This document shows positions 52,830 to 60,709 of a stretch of 64,000 nt of DNA, one piece after another. Source of the DNA: Massilia sp. NR 4-1. GTDB lineage: Bacteria > Pseudomonadota > Gammaproteobacteria > Burkholderiales > Burkholderiaceae_D. The notes beneath the pieces were generated by a model. That model was not told the origin of the DNA, made no database searches, and saw only the letters and a program-made list of their open reading frames with translations. Location: the NCBI RefSeq assembly GCF_001191005.1, contig NZ_CP012201.1, positions 5,084,001-5,148,000 of the forward strand, given 5' to 3'. The translations under genes and the position numbers were made by a program. Positions within the stretch are counted from its first letter, which is position 1; the number at the start of each line of letters is the position of its first letter.

Positions 52830-53468
52830 TCAAGGCAGGATGCTGCCGCGCCGGCGCGGGATGCCGAGTGCGCGCCGTAGCTCCTTGGCGCGCCGCCAGT
52901 GTTTCTCGCCGGGGAGGCGGATGCACAGTTCTTCCCAGGCATTGCGCGGAATGCCGCGGAACAGGCGCAGGAACTGGTTGGGGGAGGTGGGCAAACCGTC
53001 GTAGAGCAGCTGGTTGCCGATCACCTCGGCCTGGCCGCCGCCGCGCATGAAGACGCGCAGCCGCGTGCCCTCGGGCAGGAACAGCGCTTTCCAGAAATAG
53101 CCGCGTCCGCTTGCGAGGCGGGCGGCGGCCAGCGCGCTGACGGCATCCGGGGCGCCTTGCGGCGGAGGCGAAACCTTGGCGGCGGCCGATGCCCTTGCCG
53201 AGGACGGCAAAGCGAGGGCGGCGGTGGGGGCGGCGTAGTCGGTGGTTTCGGATGCGGCGTCAGCATTGGCGTCTGCGCCTGCGCTTGTGTTTGCGTCTGC
53301 GTCTGCGCCGGCCTCGGCTAGTTGACGGTCCAGCCAGCTCTCGACGGCTTCGCTGATGGTGGCGGAAAGCTGGTCCAGCGCATCGTGCTGATCAAGCCAG
53401 TTCATCAAGCGCAATAGAGTGTGGGGTGCTACTTCGCCACTCCCTATGGCAAATCTGCTCTTTTTCAT
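52830..53468 (-). CDS. Unknown protein with putative DNA-binding N-terminus
   Basis: 212 residues from the ATG at 53468 (GAGG upstream). I do not recognise the full protein. The N-terminus (MKKSRFAIGSGEVAPHTLLR, later ATISEAVESWLDRQLA) is helical and could be a ribbon-helix-helix or HTH. An Ala/Asp/Asn low-complexity linker spans roughly 57-80. The C-terminal ~80 residues (EGTRLRVFMRGGGQAEVIGN, then NAWEELCIRLPGEKHW) resemble in pattern the small RAMA/DUF2924-like domains linked to DNA modification, at low confidence. Codons 2-10 form one arm of the large inverted repeat upstream. Confidence 0.6.
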   Translation of the reverse strand: MKKSRFAIGSGEVAPHTLLRLMNWLDQHDALDQLSATISEAVESWLDRQLAEAGADADANTSAGADANADAASETTDYAAPTAALALPSSARASAAAKVSPPPQGAPDAVSALAAARLASGRGYFWKALFLPEGTRLRVFMRGGGQAEVIGNQLLYDGLPTSPNQFLRLFRGIPRNAWEELCIRLPGEKHWRRAKELRRALGIPRRRGSILP

Positions 53469-53637
53469 GATGGGCCTCGACAATCCGTGAAAACCTGCTC
53501 TTTTCTGCTCTAATTTGCTCTAATTGGACTGTCGGGTATGGGAACAGTTCCGAAAAAGCGCTTTAGAGCAGAAAAGAGCAGAAAATCACGCCAACCAAAA
53601 AAATTAGAGCAATTTAGAGCAAATTTGCCATAGGGAG
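53440..53637. repeat. Nested inverted repeat with eight AGAGCA/TGCTCT boxes
   Basis: Outer arms 53440-53461 and 53616-53637 match at 21 of 22 positions. Inner arms at 53495-53513 and 53563-53581 match at all 19. TGCTCT occurs at 53456, 53496, 53506 and 53516, and the complement AGAGCA at 53565, 53575, 53606 and 53616. Neighbouring copies are exactly 10 bp apart. The block spans the start of the unknown gene and fills the gap to the AraC gene. It could be an operator array, an iteron-like site or a transcript-folding element. Confidence 0.85.
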
Positions 53638-53658
53638 CCGGGCGGACAACCCCCACCC

Positions 53659-54537
53659 TCAAGTCCGGCGCGCCGGCCGCAGGAATTGCTCGGGCGTGCG
53701 GCCGGCGAATTCCTGGAAGTCGTGAATCAGATGGGATTGGTCGAAATAGCCGCAATCGAGGGCGAGGCCGGCCCAGTCGATGCTGAGGGCCGCTGCCGCC
53801 GCAGTTGCGCCCGCGCCGGCACGCGCGTCCGCGGCTACCGTCGCCTCAGCTCCAGCTCCAGCTCCAGCCCCAGCCCCAGCCCCAGCGGTCCCGGTAGCTT
53901 GCTGGTCGAGTACGGCGGTGGCGCGCCGAAAGCGGCAGATGCGCGCAAACAGCTTGGGCGGCAAGCCGACCTGATCGCGGAACTGGGCCGCCAGATGCTG
54001 GCGGCTGACGCCGAAGCGTTCGGCCAGCGCATCCACGCGCAGCGAGCCGTGCGTCGTCTCGATGGCCGCCACCGCCGCCTGCGCCAGCGAGGCCGCCTCC
54101 ATCTTGCCCGCCAACAAACGCCAGCGTTCCAGCAGCGCCCGCTCAATCAGGCCCAGCCGCTGCCGGTCGCTGAGTTCATCCGCCCACAGCGCCTCGTCGA
54201 GCCGCTCCGCTGCGGCACGCCCCCACAGCAGGTCGAGGTCGGCGCGTTGATCGCTGAGCCCGGCCAAGGGCAGGCCGAGAAAATGGCGCGCGGCGCCGGG
54301 CCGGAAGCGCACCGCCACCGTGCGCACGCGACCCGCCGACGCTACCTCGATAAACGAGCTCATCATGCCCACGGCAAAGGCTGGCGCGCCCTGGTCCTGC
54401 CACAGGATGTCCACGCAATTATCGGGCAGCACGCGGTGCCAGCGCGGCGCCGGCCCGGCCGCGCGTGCCTCCGCCGCCCACAGGCAGGCAATATAGGGAC
54501 GCAAAGCGGGGTGGGGTGGATACTCCCGGTACAGCAT
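53659..54537 (-). CDS. AraC-family regulator with a low-complexity insert
   Basis: 292 residues from the ATG at 54537 (GGAG upstream). The N-terminal domain (HPALRPYIACLWAAEA, later VAVRFRPGAARHFLGLPLAGL) is of the DUF6597 type, common in this class. The C-terminal AraC domain has its first HTH (VDALAERFGVSRQHLAAQF) and second HTH (WAGLALDCGYFDQSHLIHDFQEFAG). Between them lies an insert of about 30 residues made of Ala-Gly repeats, coded by a hexanucleotide repeat. Its effect on DNA binding is unknown. It is divergent from leuS. Confidence 0.85.
   Translation of the reverse strand: MLYREYPPHPALRPYIACLWAAEARAAGPAPRWHRVLPDNCVDILWQDQGAPAFAVGMMSSFIEVASAGRVRTVAVRFRPGAARHFLGLPLAGLSDQRADLDLLWGRAAAERLDEALWADELSDRQRLGLIERALLERWRLLAGKMEAASLAQAAVAAIETTHGSLRVDALAERFGVSRQHLAAQFRDQVGLPPKLFARICRFRRATAVLDQQATGTAGAGAGAGAGAGAEATVAADARAGAGATAAAAALSIDWAGLALDCGYFDQSHLIHDFQEFAGRTPEQFLRPARRT
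53847..53886. repeat. Hexanucleotide repeat inside the AraC gene
   Basis: Three CAGCTC and three CAGCCC units plus four bases. On the minus strand they encode the Gly-Ala run between the two HTH units. The unit length keeps the reading frame when copies are gained or lost. Confidence 0.9.
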
Positions 54538-54603
54538 GCACAATCTCCGGCAAGAAACATCGCAGGCGCGTCCGCGCAACAGGCGGGCGGCGAAGCAGTA
54601 TAA

Positions 54604-54624
54604 TGAAAGGTTCGTAACCTTTCA
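54604..54624. promoter_or_regulatory. Inverted repeat at the leuS promoter
   Basis: Perfect 9-bp arms TGAAAGGTT / AACCTTTCA with a 3-base loop. It overlaps the last base of a TATAAT hexamer (54599-54604) that fits a leuS -10 box, so it would lie at the transcription start or at the very 5' end of the mRNA. Confidence 0.55.
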
Positions 54625-54648
54625 CCAATTCTACTGGCCGCAACCATC

Positions 54649-57282
54649 ATGCAAGAAAAATATAGTCCCGCCGACGTCGAAAAAGCCGCCCAAGCCCACT
54701 GGAAGGCGATCGACGCCTACAAAGCCGTCGAAAACGACCCGCGTTTCCCAAAAGGCAAGTACTACGCTTGCTCGATGCTGCCTTACCCGTCGGGCAAGCT
54801 GCACATGGGCCACGTGCGCAACTATACGATCAATGACGTGATGTACCGCTATCTGCGCATGAACGGCTACAACGTGCTGATGCCGATGGGCTGGGACGCC
54901 TTCGGCATGCCGGCCGAGAATGCGGCCATGGCCAACAACGTGCCGCCGGCGCAATGGACCTATTCCAACATCGCCCATATGAAGGAGCAGATGGAGTCCA
55001 TGGGCCTGGCCATCGACTGGTCGCGCGAGATGGCGGCCTGCAAGCCCGAGTACTACAAATGGAACCAGTGGATGTTCCTGAAGATGCTGGAAAAAGGCAT
55101 CATCTACAAAAAGACCGGTACCGTGAACTGGGACCCGATCGACCAGACCGTGCTGGCCAACGAACAGGTGGTCGATGGCCGCGGCTGGCGTTCCGGCGCG
55201 CTGATCGAAAAGCGCGAAATCCCGATGTACTACGCGCGCATCACCGACTATGCCGACGAGCTGCTCGACTACGTCGACAACAAGCTGCCCGGCTGGCCTG
55301 AGCGCGTGCGCATCATGCAGTCGAACTGGATCGGCAAATCGACCGGCGTGCGCTTCGCCTTCCCGCACACCATCGCCGGCGCCGACGGCCAGCCGATCGG
55401 CGACGGCAAGCTGTTCGTCTTCACCACCCGTCCCGACACCGTGATGGGCGTGACCTTCTGCGCCGTGGCGGCCGAGCACCCGCTGGCCACGCACGCCGCG
55501 CAGAACAACCCTGAACTGCAAGCCTTCATCGCCGAATGCAAGATGGGCTCCGTGATCGAAGCCGATATGGCGACCATGGAGAAGAAGGGCATGCCGACCG
55601 GCCTGTTCGTGACCCATCCGCTGACCGGCGCCCAGGTCGAAGTCTGGGTCGGCAACTATGTGCTGATCACCTACGGTGACGGCGCCGTGATGGGCGTGCC
55701 GGCCCACGACGAGCGCGATTTCGCCTTCGCCAAAAAATACCATCTGCCGATCAAGCAGGTGATCCGCGCCGAAGGCCAGGAATACTCGGACGCCGCCTGG
55801 CAGGAATGGTATGGCGACAAGAGCGTGTCCATCGTCGCCAACTCCGGCAAATACGATGGCCTGAACTATGCGCAAGCCGTGGACGCGGTGGCCGCCGACC
55901 TGGCCGCCCTCGGCCTGGGCGAGAAGAAAGTCGCCTTCCGCCTGCGCGACTGGGGCATTTCGCGCCAGCGCTACTGGGGCACGCCGATCCCGATGATCAA
56001 CTGCGCCGACTGCGGCGTGGTGCCGGTGCCGGAAAAAGACCTGCCGGTGGTGCTGCCGGAAGACTGTGTGCCGGACGGCACGGGCAACCCGCTGAACAAG
56101 CATGAAGCCTTCCTCAAGTGCGACTGTCCGCAGTGCGGCAAGCCGGCGCGCCGCGAAACCGACACCATGGACACCTTCGTCGATTCGTGCTGGTACTACA
56201 TGCGCTATACCTCGCCCGGTTCGAACGCGTCCATGGTCGACGCGCGCAACGATTACTGGATGCCGATGGACCAGTACATCGGCGGCATCGAGCACGCCGT
56301 GCTGCACCTGCTGTACGCCCGCTTCTGGACCAAGGTGATGCGCGAATTCGGCCTGGTGAAATTCGACGAGCCTTTCGTCAACCTGCTGACCCAGGGCATG
56401 GTGCTGAACGAAACCTATTACCGCGAAGACGCGGCCGGCAAGAAGACCTGGTTCAACCCGGCCGACGTCGAACTGACCACGGACGACAAGGGCCGCCCGC
56501 AAAGCGCGCTGCTGAAGGAAGACGGCGCGCCGGTGCAGATCGGCGGCACCGAGAAGATGTCGAAGTCGAAGAACAACGGCATCGACCCGGCCGCCCAGAT
56601 CGAGCAGTACGGCGCCGACACCGCGCGCCTGTTCACCATGTTCGCCTCGCCGCCGGAACAGACCCTGGAGTGGTCGGGCAGCGGCGTGGAAGGCGCCAAC
56701 CGCTTCCTGCGCCGCGTCTGGTCCTATGCTTACAGCCAGAAGGCGCGCATCGCCGCTGCGGGCGCCGCGCTGACGGCCGCCGCCAGCGGCGACGCGCAGA
56801 AAACCCTGCGCCGCGAACTGCACAAGGTGCTGCAGCAGGCCGACTATGACCTGAAGCGCATCCAGTACAACACCGTGGTCTCGGCCTGCATGAAGATGCT
56901 GAATACCATGGAGTCGGCCAAGCTGGACGACTCGGCTGAATCGAATGCCGTGCTGTCCGAGGGCCTGGCCATCTTCCTGCGCTTGCTGAATCCTGTCGCG
57001 CCCCACATCACCCATGTGCTGTGGCAGGAACTCGGTTATGCCGGCGACATCCTGGACGCGGCCTGGCCGCAGGTCGATCCGGCCGCGCTGGAGCAGTCCG
57101 AGATCGAGATGATGATCCAGGTGAACGGCAAGCTGCGCGGTTCGGTGAAGGTGGCGAAAGCGGCCGACAAGGCCGCCATCGAAGCGGCGGCGCTGGCCGA
57201 GGAAAGCGTGCAGAAGTTCATCGAAGGCACGCCGAAAAAGGTCATCGTGGTGCCGGGCAAACTGGTCAACATCGTGGTGTAA
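54649..57282 (+). CDS. leuS: Leucyl-tRNA synthetase
   Basis: 877 residues, a usual length. Class I signatures are HMGH (in LPYPSGKLHMGHVRNY) and KMSKS (GTEKMSKSKNN). The CP1 editing domain occupies roughly 225-420 and includes the aspartate-bearing GVPAHDERDF, and a zinc-like cysteine set is seen (INCADCGVV, later KCDCPQCG). It charges leucine onto its tRNA. It is the first gene of leuS-lptE-holA-proA-hemJ, with lptE 6 bp later. Confidence 0.98.
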   Translation: MQEKYSPADVEKAAQAHWKAIDAYKAVENDPRFPKGKYYACSMLPYPSGKLHMGHVRNYTINDVMYRYLRMNGYNVLMPMGWDAFGMPAENAAMANNVPPAQWTYSNIAHMKEQMESMGLAIDWSREMAACKPEYYKWNQWMFLKMLEKGIIYKKTGTVNWDPIDQTVLANEQVVDGRGWRSGALIEKREIPMYYARITDYADELLDYVDNKLPGWPERVRIMQSNWIGKSTGVRFAFPHTIAGADGQPIGDGKLFVFTTRPDTVMGVTFCAVAAEHPLATHAAQNNPELQAFIAECKMGSVIEADMATMEKKGMPTGLFVTHPLTGAQVEVWVGNYVLITYGDGAVMGVPAHDERDFAFAKKYHLPIKQVIRAEGQEYSDAAWQEWYGDKSVSIVANSGKYDGLNYAQAVDAVAADLAALGLGEKKVAFRLRDWGISRQRYWGTPIPMINCADCGVVPVPEKDLPVVLPEDCVPDGTGNPLNKHEAFLKCDCPQCGKPARRETDTMDTFVDSCWYYMRYTSPGSNASMVDARNDYWMPMDQYIGGIEHAVLHLLYARFWTKVMREFGLVKFDEPFVNLLTQGMVLNETYYREDAAGKKTWFNPADVELTTDDKGRPQSALLKEDGAPVQIGGTEKMSKSKNNGIDPAAQIEQYGADTARLFTMFASPPEQTLEWSGSGVEGANRFLRRVWSYAYSQKARIAAAGAALTAAASGDAQKTLRRELHKVLQQADYDLKRIQYNTVVSACMKMLNTMESAKLDDSAESNAVLSEGLAIFLRLLNPVAPHITHVLWQELGYAGDILDAAWPQVDPAALEQSEIEMMIQVNGKLRGSVKVAKAADKAAIEAAALAEESVQKFIEGTPKKVIVVPGKLVNIVV

Positions 57283-57288
57283 ACACTT

Positions 57289-57873
57289 ATGGCAATGACG
57301 ACTCCAACATTCATCCGCCTGGCGCGCAACGCCGCGCTGGCGGCGCTGCTGGCGGCCAGCGTGGCCGCCTGCGGCTTCCATCTGCGCGGTTCGAGCGGCA
57401 ACTACACCCTGCCTTTCCCTTCGCTGTACGTGGGCTTGCCGGAGTCGTCGCCGCTGGCGATTGACCTGAAGCGCAATATCCGCGCCAACGGCCATACCGA
57501 AGTCGTGAACGATCCGAAGCGCGCCGATGGCATCATCGAGGTGCTCAACGATCCGGAGAAAACGCGCAGCAAGTCGATCCTGTCGCTGAACAGCAATGGC
57601 CGCGTGCGCGAGTATCTGCTCAGCTACAACATCGTGTTCCGTGTGCGCGACCCGGCCGGCAACGAGCTGCTGGGACCGACCCAGATCCAGCTGAGCCGCC
57701 CGATCACCTTCAGCGACACCCAGCTGCTGGCGAAGGAGCAGGAAGAAGCCTTGCTGTACAAGGATATGCAGACCGACCTGGTGCAGCAGATGATGCGCCG
57801 CATGGCGGCCATCAAACCGGTGGTGCAGATGTCGGTGGCGCCCGCCACGCCCGTCGCCCCGCCCAAGGAGTAA
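57289..57873 (+). CDS. lptE: LPS-assembly lipoprotein LptE
   Basis: 194 residues. The lipobox SVAACGFHLRG, with the typical CGFHLRG sequence, marks LptE. It plugs the LptD barrel (lptD at 37.9 kb) and helps deliver lipopolysaccharide. A Pro/Ala tail ends the protein. It lies between leuS and holA as in E. coli, with gaps of 6 and 7 bp. Confidence 0.94.
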   Translation: MAMTTPTFIRLARNAALAALLAASVAACGFHLRGSSGNYTLPFPSLYVGLPESSPLAIDLKRNIRANGHTEVVNDPKRADGIIEVLNDPEKTRSKSILSLNSNGRVREYLLSYNIVFRVRDPAGNELLGPTQIQLSRPITFSDTQLLAKEQEEALLYKDMQTDLVQQMMRRMAAIKPVVQMSVAPATPVAPPKE

Positions 57874-57880
57874 ACGTTTC

Positions 57881-58897
57881 ATGCAGTTGCGCGCCGATGC
57901 GCTGGACGCCCACGTCGCCAAACCGCTGGCGGCGCTGTACGTCATCACCAGCGACGAACACTTGCTGGCGCTGGAGGCGGCCGACAAGATCCGCCGCGCC
58001 GCGCGCGCCCAGGGCTATTCCGAGCGCGAGGTGCTCTCCGTCGAGCGCAGCTTCAAATGGGGCGAGCTGCTGGCGGCGAACCAGGCCATGTCCCTGTTCG
58101 GCGACAAGAAGCTGATCGAGCTGCGCATCCCGTCCGGCAAGCCGGGCAAGGATGGCGGCGCGGCCCTGCAGAACTATGTCAAGGACCTCAGCCCCGACAA
58201 CCTGACCCTGATCACCCTGCCCAAGCTCGATTGGCAGACGCAGAAGGCGGCCTGGGTGGCCGCCCTGCAGCAGGGCGCCGTGTACATCGATATCCCGAAT
58301 ATCGAGCGCAACCAGCTGCCCAACTGGATCGCCATGCGCCTGGCGCAGCAGAACCAGAGCGTGGAGCGGCAAAGCCTGGACTTCATCGCCGACCGCGTGG
58401 AAGGCAATCTGCTGGCGGCGCACCAGGAAATCCAGAAACTGGGCCTGCTGCACCCGCCCGGCAAACTGACCCACGAGCAGGTGCACGACGCCGTGCTGAA
58501 TGTGGCGCGCTATGACGTCTTCAAGCTCAGCGAGGCCATGCTGGCCGGCGATCCGGCGCGCCTGGTGCGCATGCTGGAAGGCTTGCAGGGCGAGGGCGAA
58601 GCCCTGCCACTGGTGCTGTGGGCCGTGTCGGAGGAAATCCGCACGCTGTTGAAATTGAAGGCGGGCATGGCGCAGGGCCGCCCGCTGGGCGCTCTGCTCA
58701 AGGAATACCGCATCTGGGGTCCGCGCGAGCGCATGATGGACGGCGCGCTGCGCCGCCTGTCCCTGAACACACTGGAGTCGGCGCTGCAGCAGGCGGCCCA
58801 GGTGGACAAGATGGTCAAGGGCTTGCGCGCGAAAGCGTTCGCAGGCGATGCCTGGGACGCCATGCTGCAGCTGGCGCTCACCGTGGCCCGCGCTTGA
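57881..58897 (+). CDS. holA: DNA polymerase III subunit delta
   Basis: 338 residues. PLAALYVITSDEHLLALEAA opens the AAA+-like clamp-loader fold and the LPLVLWAVSEEIRTLLKL region closes the collar domain, as in HolA. It is the wrench that opens the beta clamp. It shares an operon with lptE and proA. Confidence 0.95.
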   Translation: MQLRADALDAHVAKPLAALYVITSDEHLLALEAADKIRRAARAQGYSEREVLSVERSFKWGELLAANQAMSLFGDKKLIELRIPSGKPGKDGGAALQNYVKDLSPDNLTLITLPKLDWQTQKAAWVAALQQGAVYIDIPNIERNQLPNWIAMRLAQQNQSVERQSLDFIADRVEGNLLAAHQEIQKLGLLHPPGKLTHEQVHDAVLNVARYDVFKLSEAMLAGDPARLVRMLEGLQGEGEALPLVLWAVSEEIRTLLKLKAGMAQGRPLGALLKEYRIWGPRERMMDGALRRLSLNTLESALQQAAQVDKMVKGLRAKAFAGDAWDAMLQLALTVARA

Positions 58898-58920
58898 GCG
58901 CCGGGCAAGCAGGATCGATC

Positions 58921-60186
58921 ATGAACATCACTGAATATATGGAACAGGTGGGACGCCAGGCGCGCGCCGCCTCGCGCGCCATGGCGCGTGCCGACGGCGC
59001 CACGCGCAACCGCGCCCTGGGCCTGATCGCCGACGCCATCGAGCGCGATGCCGCCGTGCTGCGCGCCGCCAACCAGCTCGACCTGGACGCCGCGCGCGCC
59101 GCCGGCATGGCGCCGGCCATGCTGGACCGCCTGGCCCTGTCCGAGCAGGCCATCGCCACCATGGTGGCTGGCCTGCGCCAGATCGTCTCCCTGCCCGACC
59201 CGATCGGCGAAATCTCGAATATGAAAAGCCGCCCGAGCGGCATCCAGGTCGGCCAGATGCGCGTGCCGCTGGGCGTGATCGGCATCATCTATGAAGCGCG
59301 TCCCAACGTGACGGTGGACGCGGCCGGCCTGTGCATCAAGAGCGGCAATGCCACCATCCTGCGCGGCGGCTCGGAAGCGATCCACTGCAACCGCGCCCTG
59401 GCCGCGCTGGTGAAGGAAGGCCTGGCCGGCGCCGGCCTGCCGGCCGACGGCGTGCAGGTGGTCGACACCACCGACCGCGCCGCCGTGGGCGCCCTGATCA
59501 CCATGCCGCAGTATGTGGACGTGATCGTGCCGCGCGGCGGCAAGGGCTTGATCGCGCGCCTGATGGCCGAGGCCACGGTGCCGATGATCAAGCACCTGGA
59601 CGGCATCTGCCACGTCTACATCGACGCCAAGGCCGACCTGCAGAAAGCGCTGGACATCGCCTACAACGCCAAATGCCACCGCTATGGCACCTGCAACACC
59701 ATGGAAACGCTGCTGGTGGCGCGCGCCATCGCGCCCGCCGTGCTGCCCGAGCTGGCCAAGCGCTATCTCACGCAGCAGGTCGAGCTGCGCGCCGACGCCG
59801 AAGCCCACGCCATCCTGGAAGGCTACCCGCACCTGGCGCGCGCCACGGAAGAGGACTGGGCCACCGAATACCTGGCGCCGATCCTGGCCGTGCGCGTGGT
59901 GGACGGCATCGACGCCGCCATGGAGCACATCAACACCTGGTCGTCCAAGCACACCGAAGCGATCGTCACCGAAGACTACAGCGATGCCCTGCGCTTCCTG
60001 CGCGAAGTCGATTCCGCCTCGGTCATGGTGAACGCCTCGACCCGCTTCGCCGACGGCTTCGAATACGGCCTGGGCGCGGAAATCGGCATCTCCAACGACA
60101 AGCTGCACGCGCGCGGCCCGGTCGGCCTGGAAGGTCTGACCTCGCTCAAATACGTGGTCTTCGGCCACGGCGAAGTCCGCAACTAA
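58921..60186 (+). CDS. proA: Glutamate-5-semialdehyde dehydrogenase (gamma-glutamyl phosphate reductase)
   Basis: 421 residues. PLGVIGIIYEARPNVTVDAA, LRGGSEAIHCNRAL and the catalytic cysteine in CHRYGTCNTMETLLVA identify ProA. It reduces gamma-glutamyl phosphate to the semialdehyde in proline synthesis. It starts 23 bp after holA. Confidence 0.97.
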   Translation: MNITEYMEQVGRQARAASRAMARADGATRNRALGLIADAIERDAAVLRAANQLDLDAARAAGMAPAMLDRLALSEQAIATMVAGLRQIVSLPDPIGEISNMKSRPSGIQVGQMRVPLGVIGIIYEARPNVTVDAAGLCIKSGNATILRGGSEAIHCNRALAALVKEGLAGAGLPADGVQVVDTTDRAAVGALITMPQYVDVIVPRGGKGLIARLMAEATVPMIKHLDGICHVYIDAKADLQKALDIAYNAKCHRYGTCNTMETLLVARAIAPAVLPELAKRYLTQQVELRADAEAHAILEGYPHLARATEEDWATEYLAPILAVRVVDGIDAAMEHINTWSSKHTEAIVTEDYSDALRFLREVDSASVMVNASTRFADGFEYGLGAEIGISNDKLHARGPVGLEGLTSLKYVVFGHGEVRN

Positions 60187-60226
60187 GCCACGCAACTAAG
60201 CACGCCATCACGCCTCAAGGAAAGCC

Positions 60227-60655
60227 ATGCTCTGGATCAAAGCCCTGCACATCGTCTTCGTCGCCTCCTGGTTCGCCGGCCTGTTCTACCTGCCGCGCAT
60301 CTTCGTCAACCTGGCGCTGGAAGGCGAGGGCCCGGCGCGCGAGCGCCTGCTGCTGATGGCGCGCAAGCTGTACCGCTTCACCACCATGCTGGCGCTGCCG
60401 GCCCTGGTGTTTGGCGCATGGCTGGTCTGGCTGCAATACGGCGGCGGCGAGCGGTTCAAGCTGCCCGGCTGGCTGCATGCCAAGCTCACGCTGGTGCTGC
60501 TGATTGTGGGCTACCACCACGCCTGCGGCTCGCTGCTGAAGAAATTCGAGCGCGGCGTGAATCAGCGCGGCCACAAATGGTATCGCTGGTTCAACGAAGT
60601 GCCGGTGCTGCTGCTGCTGGCCGTCACCATCCTGGTTGTCATCAAACCATTTTAA
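60227..60655 (+). CDS. hemJ: Protoporphyrinogen oxidase HemJ (CopD-like)
   Basis: 142 residues with four membrane helices. KALHIVFVASWFAGLFYLPRIFV is the hallmark HemJ helix with its conserved histidine, and YHHACGSLLKKF and a conserved KWYRWFNEVP follow. It oxidises protoporphyrinogen IX in heme synthesis in bacteria without HemG or HemY. It follows proA, as in many Burkholderiales. Confidence 0.92.
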   Translation: MLWIKALHIVFVASWFAGLFYLPRIFVNLALEGEGPARERLLLMARKLYRFTTMLALPALVFGAWLVWLQYGGGERFKLPGWLHAKLTLVLLIVGYHHACGSLLKKFERGVNQRGHKWYRWFNEVPVLLLLAVTILVVIKPF

Positions 60656-60709
60656 TCAGCGGGCGGCAGCGGCCGTCCGCGTTCACTCAACGGATAAAGG
60701 GTACACCTT

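Noticed and set aside
52598..52942. N-terminal extension of the VOC protein through the hexamer repeat (Leu-Met-Leu run)
   Set aside because: The VOC domain is complete from 52597 with AAGGA upstream, and the extension is only the translated microsatellite plus composition noise.
53440..53637. CRISPR array
   Set aside because: The boxes are 6-10 bp with 4-bp gaps and occur in both orientations. There are no spacers of ~30 bp and no cas genes.
54631..57987. Very long open frame on the minus strand opposite leuS and lptE
   Set aside because: Its product is rich in His, Gly, Arg and Gln without any domain pattern, and it mirrors the codon bias of leuS. It is a shadow frame typical of GC-rich DNA.
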